Shown here piece after piece: positions 60,120 to 64,000 of a stretch of DNA of 64,000 nt. The first letter of the stretch is position 1. Each line of letters opens with the position of its first letter. The stretch lies in assembly GCF_001613935.1 (NCBI RefSeq), contig NZ_LQCI01000050.1, positions 124,001 through 188,000 on the forward strand, in the 5' to 3' direction. This stretch comes from Amycolatopsis regifaucium. GTDB taxonomy: Bacteria; Actinomycetota; Actinomycetes; Mycobacteriales; Pseudonocardiaceae. The notes beneath the pieces were generated by a model. It worked only from the letters and a program-made list of their open reading frames with translations, was not told the origin of the DNA and did no database searches. The translations under genes and the position numbers were made by a program.

Positions 60120-61343
60120 ATGGTCCGGACCGTGAAGGCCCGCCGTGTGATGGCGGCCGTGCTGGCCATGGGGGCGGTCACCGCGCTGGCCGCCAACCCC
60201 GCGAACGCGGCGTCCGAAGGAAGCTGGCGAGCCGACTTGTCCACTGTGGACAGCGACGATGTCAACGTCCGCAGCGACGGTGGCGTGCTCAGCCTGGAAA
60301 ACGCCGCCTGGCACAGAAAACCCGACTCCATCGGCAGCCAGGGCTACCTGCTGCTGGGCGAGCAGAAGCTCGGGAAGCCGGTGAACCGCGTCACCGCGCG
60401 GGTGACCGCCGACGCGCCGAAGGGCACGGCCGTCGAGGTCGACGTCCGCGGAAAACTGAACTCGAACGACTGGACCGAGTGGACCCCCGCCGAGGGTGGC
60501 GCCCAGCTGTCCACTTCGGTCTCCACGGTCCAGGTCCGCATCGGACTGCGCACCGTGAACGACGGACTGACCGCGAAGGTCAGCGACGTCACGCTCCAGG
60601 GCGAACTCGGCCCGCAGACGAACGCGATCGGCGCGGCCGCCGCCCCGCTGACCTACAAGGTGTTCGCCACCCGTGAGGGTCTTCCCGGCGGCACCACCGC
60701 CAACGGCCACGTGATCAAGTCCCGCGACCACTTCGTCGCGCTGCCCTCCGGACGCGGCCTGGCGCCCAAGAACACCGGAAACTACACCGTCCGCGTCTGC
60801 CGCACCGACAACAGCCGCTGCGAGTACGCGCCGGTGTGGGACGTCGGCCCGTGGAACACCAAGGACGACTACTGGAACCCGTCGGCAACCCGCCAGATGT
60901 GGAAGGACCTGCCGCAGGGCAAGCCCGAAGCACAGGCCGCGTACCAGGACGGCTACAACGGCGGCAAGGACGAGTTCGGCCGCAAGCCCGCCAACCCGGC
61001 AGGAATCGACCTCGCGGACGGCACCTTCTGGGACGGCCTGAAGATGACCGACAACGGCTGGGTCAACGTCTCCTACCTGTGGACCGGCTCCGGCCCGACC
61101 GGTGTCGTCAGCACCGCGGGCGACCCGATGAACGTGCGGGCTTCCGCGAGCACCACGGCGGCCGTCAAGGGCCTCGCGGCGAACTACGCGAAGGTCAACA
61201 TCGAATGCTACGTCGAGGGTGAGACCGTCACCGGCAAGTTCGGCACCAGCAACATCTGGGACCGGATCGGCCCGGGACACTACATCTCCGACACCTACCT
61301 GCAGACCGGATCGGACCTGCCCGTCGCGCCCAAGTGCGCGTGA
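60120..61343 (+). CDS. Secreted protein with double-psi-barrel-like and SH3-like domains (SH3-2)
   Basis: 407 aa. Sec signal (about 1-30, cleaved near ANA-A). An N-terminal beta domain (about 32-165), a middle section with FVALPSGRGLAPKNTGNYTV, VWDVGPWNTKDDYWNPSAT and AGIDLADGTFWDGLKM that resembles RlpA/expansin-type barrels, and a C-terminal SH3-like domain paralogous to the protein at 56239. ATG 60120 has GAAGGGAG upstream. Probably acts on or binds the cell wall; function unproven. Confidence 0.7.
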   Translation: MVRTVKARRVMAAVLAMGAVTALAANPANAASEGSWRADLSTVDSDDVNVRSDGGVLSLENAAWHRKPDSIGSQGYLLLGEQKLGKPVNRVTARVTADAPKGTAVEVDVRGKLNSNDWTEWTPAEGGAQLSTSVSTVQVRIGLRTVNDGLTAKVSDVTLQGELGPQTNAIGAAAAPLTYKVFATREGLPGGTTANGHVIKSRDHFVALPSGRGLAPKNTGNYTVRVCRTDNSRCEYAPVWDVGPWNTKDDYWNPSATRQMWKDLPQGKPEAQAAYQDGYNGGKDEFGRKPANPAGIDLADGTFWDGLKMTDNGWVNVSYLWTGSGPTGVVSTAGDPMNVRASASTTAAVKGLAANYAKVNIECYVEGETVTGKFGTSNIWDRIGPGHYISDTYLQTGSDLPVAPKCA

Positions 61344-61353
61344 CCCCCTGAAC

Positions 61354-61392
61354 GCGAAGGCCCGGCGCACCCCCATTGCGCCGGGCCTTCGC
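61354..61392 (+). terminator. Hairpin terminator of SH3-2
   Basis: 16-bp arms GCGAAGGCCCGGCGCA / TGCGCCGGGCCTTCGC around a 7-nt loop, 10 nt after the stop. No long T tract, as is usual in GC-rich actinobacteria. Confidence 0.85.
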
Positions 61393-61480
61393 CCTTTCCG
61401 GAAACTCATCGAGGGCCGCCTCAAGCTCGCGCGTTCCGCGACGTCCAGCGCCCGGTTGCCAGGAGTCGAGGTCCATGTTC

Positions 61481-61529
61481 CGTGAAGGCCTCCTTCCCTA
61501 CTCTCAAGGTAGGGAAGGAGGCCTTCACG
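61481..61529. repeat. Family A palindrome, copy A4 (shortened arms)
   Basis: 21-bp arms CGTGAAGGCCTCCTTCCCTAC and complement, loop TCTCAAG. It lacks the outer GTC/GAC of A1-A3. It lies in the 345-bp gap before the GH88 gene; the rest (61530-61688) may hold its promoter but I see no clear hexamers. Confidence 0.93.
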
Positions 61530-61688
61530 ACACAGCCGTCGCGGGTCGACACACGCGAGCGACACCAAAAAGCCTTACCGTCACCATAAGACCGTCCCAC
61601 TGAACGGCGCGTTTATTCACAACCATGAATGGCCTTCACAAGCGCTCAGTCGTCATGCGAAACTCCCGTGACGCATTCCCACTGACGA

Positions 61689-62930
61689 ATGGCGGGCATC
61701 GTGAGCGTTTCCCGGCGAACCCTGTTGACCACCGCCGCCGGTGCCGCCGTCACGGCGACGGCGATCACCCCGTCCGCCAGGGCGGCGGAGCGGGAAGCCG
61801 ACGGTTCAAGGACTTTCCGCCGAACGGCCGACTACGCGGTGACCAAACTGCGAGTCGTCGCACCCGGCGTGACGGCCTTTCCGGAGATCACCCGATTCGA
61901 GAAATGGACCTATTCCGCCAATGGCGGCTGGATCGGCGGTTTCTGGCCGGGAACATTGTGGCTCGCCTCGATCTACAGTGGCGATCCGCAATTCCGGACG
62001 CTCGCGATGGCGGCCGCGGAAAAGCTCGCGCCGCGCCAGTATGAAACACGCGATCACGACCTCGGATTCCTGTTCTATCCCTCGTGGGTGACAGGCTGGC
62101 GGCTCACCGGCGACGAGAAGTGGCGCACCGGCGCGCTCAACGCCGCCGCGTCGCTCATCCAGCGCTACAACGAAAAGGGCCGGTTCATCCGGGCATGGGG
62201 CGCGCTCGGCACGCCGGGTAACGCCGGCCGGGTCATCGTCGACACGATGATGAACCTGGATTTGCTCACCTTCGCGAGCAAGCAGACCGGTGACCGGAAG
62301 TACCTCGACATCGCGGTCTCCCACGCGAAGACCACCGAACGGGTCTTCCTGCGCCCGGACGGTTCGACCCCGCACGTGTTCGACTTCGACCCGGACACCG
62401 GCGCCGAGATCGGCCCGAACTCCGTGCAGGGCTACAGTCCGGCGTCGTGCTGGTCGCGCGGCCAGGCTTGGGCGATCTACGGGTTCACCACGATGTACCG
62501 GCGCTCCGGCGACCCGCTGTTCCTGCGGACAGCGCAACGCCTGGCGGACTTCGCGCTCCGCGCCCTGACCCCGGACAACGTGCCGGTGTGGGACTACCTC
62601 GCTCCACAGGCACCGCACGACATCAAGGACTCCTCCGCCGGAGCGGTGATGGCGTGTGGGCTGCTCGACCTGGCGAAGGTCGCGAACCGGCCGCAGTACC
62701 GCGAGGCGGCGATCCGGATCCTCACGGCGTTGTGCGACACCTGCCTGACCACGAAGTCCACCCGCGCCGAGGCGATCATGGCGCGGGGCACCCGCAACCG
62801 CCCGGCCGAGGACGGCGTCGAGGTCTCACTACCCTACGGCGACTACTACCTGCTCGAAGGCATTCTGCGGGTGCTGATGCCCGCGGAGCTCGACAAGGCG
62901 ATCGACCTCTCCACGCGTCCCAGTACATGA
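61689..62930 (+). CDS. Secreted GH88-family unsaturated glucuronyl hydrolase
   Basis: 413 aa. Tat signal VSRRTLLTTAAGAAVTATAI, cleaved near ARA-A. GH88 (alpha/alpha)6 features: NGGWIGGFWPGTLWLASIYS, VIVDTMMNLDLLTFAS (catalytic Asp region), SVQGYSPASCWSRGQAWAIY and KDSSAGAVMACGLLDLAK. It hydrolyses unsaturated uronyl ends from lyase products. ATG 61689 (GTG 61701 is an alternative). The TGA stop (62928-62930) lies inside palindrome B4, so the last residues STRPST may be shaped by the repeat. Confidence 0.85.
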   Translation: MAGIVSVSRRTLLTTAAGAAVTATAITPSARAAEREADGSRTFRRTADYAVTKLRVVAPGVTAFPEITRFEKWTYSANGGWIGGFWPGTLWLASIYSGDPQFRTLAMAAAEKLAPRQYETRDHDLGFLFYPSWVTGWRLTGDEKWRTGALNAAASLIQRYNEKGRFIRAWGALGTPGNAGRVIVDTMMNLDLLTFASKQTGDRKYLDIAVSHAKTTERVFLRPDGSTPHVFDFDPDTGAEIGPNSVQGYSPASCWSRGQAWAIYGFTTMYRRSGDPLFLRTAQRLADFALRALTPDNVPVWDYLAPQAPHDIKDSSAGAVMACGLLDLAKVANRPQYREAAIRILTALCDTCLTTKSTRAEAIMARGTRNRPAEDGVEVSLPYGDYYLLEGILRVLMPAELDKAIDLSTRPST

Positions 62931-62978
62931 TGGCCCCCTTCCTTGCGCCTGGCGCAAGGAAGGGGGCCATCATGTACT
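62922..62978. repeat. Family B palindrome, copy B4, containing a stop codon
   Basis: Perfect 27-bp arms (left begins AGTACATGATGGCCCCCTTC), 3-nt loop, between convergent GH88 and DUF4396-like genes. The left arm provides the GH88 stop codon. Confidence 0.97.
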
Positions 62979-62996
62979 TCACACCAGCGAAAGACG

Positions 62997-63455
62997 TCAG
63001 TGCGCGTGGTGCGCGTGGACCTTCGCATGTCCCAGCCCGCGCCCGATCATCCACTTGTTCACCGGCACCGTCAGCACGAACGCGATGGCCAGCGAGAACG
63101 CCAGCGCGCCCCAGAACAGCAGGCTCCCGAGCCCGGCGTCCATGGCACCCGGCACCACCACCATGACCCCGTTGTCGACGATCTCCATGACCGCGATCGA
63201 GACGGTGTCGGCGGCCAGCGCCACCTTGAGCGCCGCGCCGATCCGCAGGCCCGACTTCAGCACGCCGCGCATCGTCAGCGCGTAACCGAAGACGAAGGCC
63301 AGCGCGACCGACAGGACGATCGTCGCCGCGTTGTGCAGGCCGAGTGCCGTGCCGATCACCATGCCGAGGACCTCGCCGATCGCACAGCCGGTGAGGCAAT
63401 GCAGGGTCGCCGACGCCGCCATCGACCAGCTTGCTCCATGCCGTGTCTCGTTCAT
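62997..63455 (-). CDS. DUF4396-like four-helix membrane protein with His-rich tail
   Basis: 152 aa. About four membrane segments (TGCAIGEVLGMVIGTALG; ATIVLSVALAFVFGYALT; DTVSIAVMEIVDNGVMVV; LLFWGALAFSLAIAFVLT). LHCLTGCAIGE has two cysteines and the tail is GHAKVHAHHAH, suggesting a metal site. ATG 63455 (MNETRHG) is upstream-limited by an operator-like element. Function unknown; the family often sits near copper or redox genes. Confidence 0.7.
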   Translation of the reverse strand: MNETRHGASWSMAASATLHCLTGCAIGEVLGMVIGTALGLHNAATIVLSVALAFVFGYALTMRGVLKSGLRIGAALKVALAADTVSIAVMEIVDNGVMVVVPGAMDAGLGSLLFWGALAFSLAIAFVLTVPVNKWMIGRGLGHAKVHAHHAH

Positions 63456-63464
63456 ACGAACCAA

Positions 63465-63483
63465 TATACCCCCTACCCGTATA
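63465..63483 (-). promoter_or_regulatory. CsoR/CstR-like operator upstream of the DUF4396-like gene
   Basis: TATAC (63465-63469), a C-rich middle, and GTATA (63479-63483) form TATAC-CCCCTACCC-GTATA. CsoR-family repressors (copper, persulfide) bind ATAC-G/C tract-GTAT sites. It lies 9 nt from the start codon, where a repressor would block transcription. Confidence 0.5.
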
Positions 63484-63595
63484 TATGGCGCAGTGACGCG
63501 GCTCTCCTCGATCGCTCACCGTCACCCCCGTAGGCCGAATCGGTAATCGGGCCAGGTCGATGAACTCACTTCCGTAACCCTTTGCGCTCATCCGG

Positions 63596-63624
63596 TTGAC
63601 CGGGGTAACCGGAGACCCTAGTTT
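63596..63624 (+). promoter_or_regulatory. Promoter of the binding-protein gene
   Basis: TTGACC (63596-63601), 17-nt spacer, TAGTTT (63619-63624). Close to sigma70 consensus, 69 nt ahead of the lipoprotein start. Confidence 0.65.
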
Positions 63625-63692
63625 CGCCGGAGGTCTCCACCGCGCGCAGACCGATCGGCTGGTTCAGGTAGTTCCGTGACTATGGGGTGGAG

Positions 63693-64000
63693 ATGCGAGG
63701 GCCGACGAAGACGCTCGTGGTGGCGGCCGTGTGCGTTTTGGGCATGCTGTTCGGGTTGATCGGGTGCGACGGCGAAGAACCGGCGGGAACGGCGGCCAAG
63801 CCGATCCGGATCGCGTTCGTGCCGAAGGTCGCGGGCATCCCGTACTTCGAGGCGATGAACACCGGCGGGCACGCCGCGGCCAAGCAGCTCGGCGTCGAAT
63901 GGGTCTCGACCGGCCCGCCGACGGTCGACCCCGCCGCGCAGGTCTCGATCGTGCGCGGCTTCGTCGACCAGCGGGTCGACGTCATCGCGATCGCCCCGAA
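63693..64000 (+). CDS. Sugar ABC transporter substrate-binding lipoprotein, rhamnose/AI-2 type (partial)
   Basis: First 102 codons; continues beyond the window. Lipoprotein signal with lipobox L-I-G-C (VAAVCVLGMLFGLIGCDGEE). The mature start IRIAFVPKVAGIPYFEAMNT and IVRGFVDQRVDVIAIAP are the type-1 periplasmic fold of RhaS/LsrB-like proteins, usually encoded first in rhamnose or autoinducer-2 import operons. ATG 63693 has GGTGGAG just upstream. Substrate cannot be fixed from this fragment. Confidence 0.8.
   Translation, partial: MRGPTKTLVVAAVCVLGMLFGLIGCDGEEPAGTAAKPIRIAFVPKVAGIPYFEAMNTGGHAAAKQLGVEWVSTGPPTVDPAAQVSIVRGFVDQRVDVIAIAP

Noticed and set aside
59742-61568. 608-codon minus frame opposite SH3-2
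   Set aside because: Composed of shadow sequence plus translated palindromes A4 and B3; no domain.
5826-62978. CRISPR array made from the recurring arms
   Set aside because: Copies are kilobases apart, palindromic and lie at gene ends; there are no regular spacers or cas genes.

Overview
The window is a GC-rich (about 70%) actinobacterial chromosome segment. An Emb-type arabinosyltransferase (arabinogalactan wall), a helR gene behind a rifamycin-associated element, many GTG starts and ATGA/GTGA gene overlaps, and several families of intergenic palindromes all suggest a Pseudonocardiaceae member, most likely Amycolatopsis. That assignment is inference. No tRNA, rRNA, CRISPR array, insertion sequence or prophage was seen.

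Layout. 1-2622: cob genes on + (cobL end, cobM, a Gfo/Idh/MocA oxidoreductase, cobK). 2656-5775: arabinosyltransferase. 5776-6298: palindromic repeats. 6299-8550: helR with its RAE. 8585-9050: WD40 remnant. 9053-12263: cobG-cobH-cobIJ on -. 12361-14360: ABC exporter plus XRE regulator. 14497-18219: B12 riboswitch and cobN. 18327-18419: 30-residue Cys-rich peptide. 18436-19524: reductase-deaminase (RibD-like). 19544-21242: ABC-F gene with a palindrome and leader. 21563-29691: phenylacetate catabolism (paaZABCDE on -, paaI-paaK-paaR on +) around a divergent promoter with two PaaR-like boxes. 29749-32954: small hypothetical, TetR, AraC, AlkZ-like glycosylase. 33085-36206: Baeyer-Villiger-type monooxygenase and cholesterol-oxidase-like GMC oxidoreductase. 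36278-37836: chitinase with a DasR-type operator. 37932-46408: tex, acyl-CoA dehydrogenase, serine hydrolase, DEAD-box helicase, acyl-ACP desaturase with a 41-nt palindromic operator. 46435-49175: sulfonate/taurine-type ABC importer. 49395-51899: orphan histidine kinase and a FolP2-like gene. 52098-64000: secreted and regulatory genes (GH105, winged-helix regulator, PhoD, two SH3-like secreted proteins around a SARP/AfsR-type regulator, GH88, DUF4396-like membrane protein, start of a rhamnose/AI-2-type binding lipoprotein).

How genes work together. The cob genes cover most of the aerobic corrin pathway (C20, C17, C11 and C5/15 methylations, precorrin-6A reduction, methylmutase, CobG, and the large cobaltochelatase subunit under B12 riboswitch control). 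The paa cluster encodes activation, epoxidation and ring cleavage of phenylacetate, but the beta-oxidation genes are not in the window. The GH105, GH88 and rhamnose-type binding protein may serve pectin or uronide scavenging.

The least described signal is the set of long, near-perfect palindromes in at least three sequence families. They lie at gene ends, mostly between convergent genes, and sometimes supply the stop codon. Two intergenic regions 33 kb apart carry the same composite of these modules in opposite orientation.
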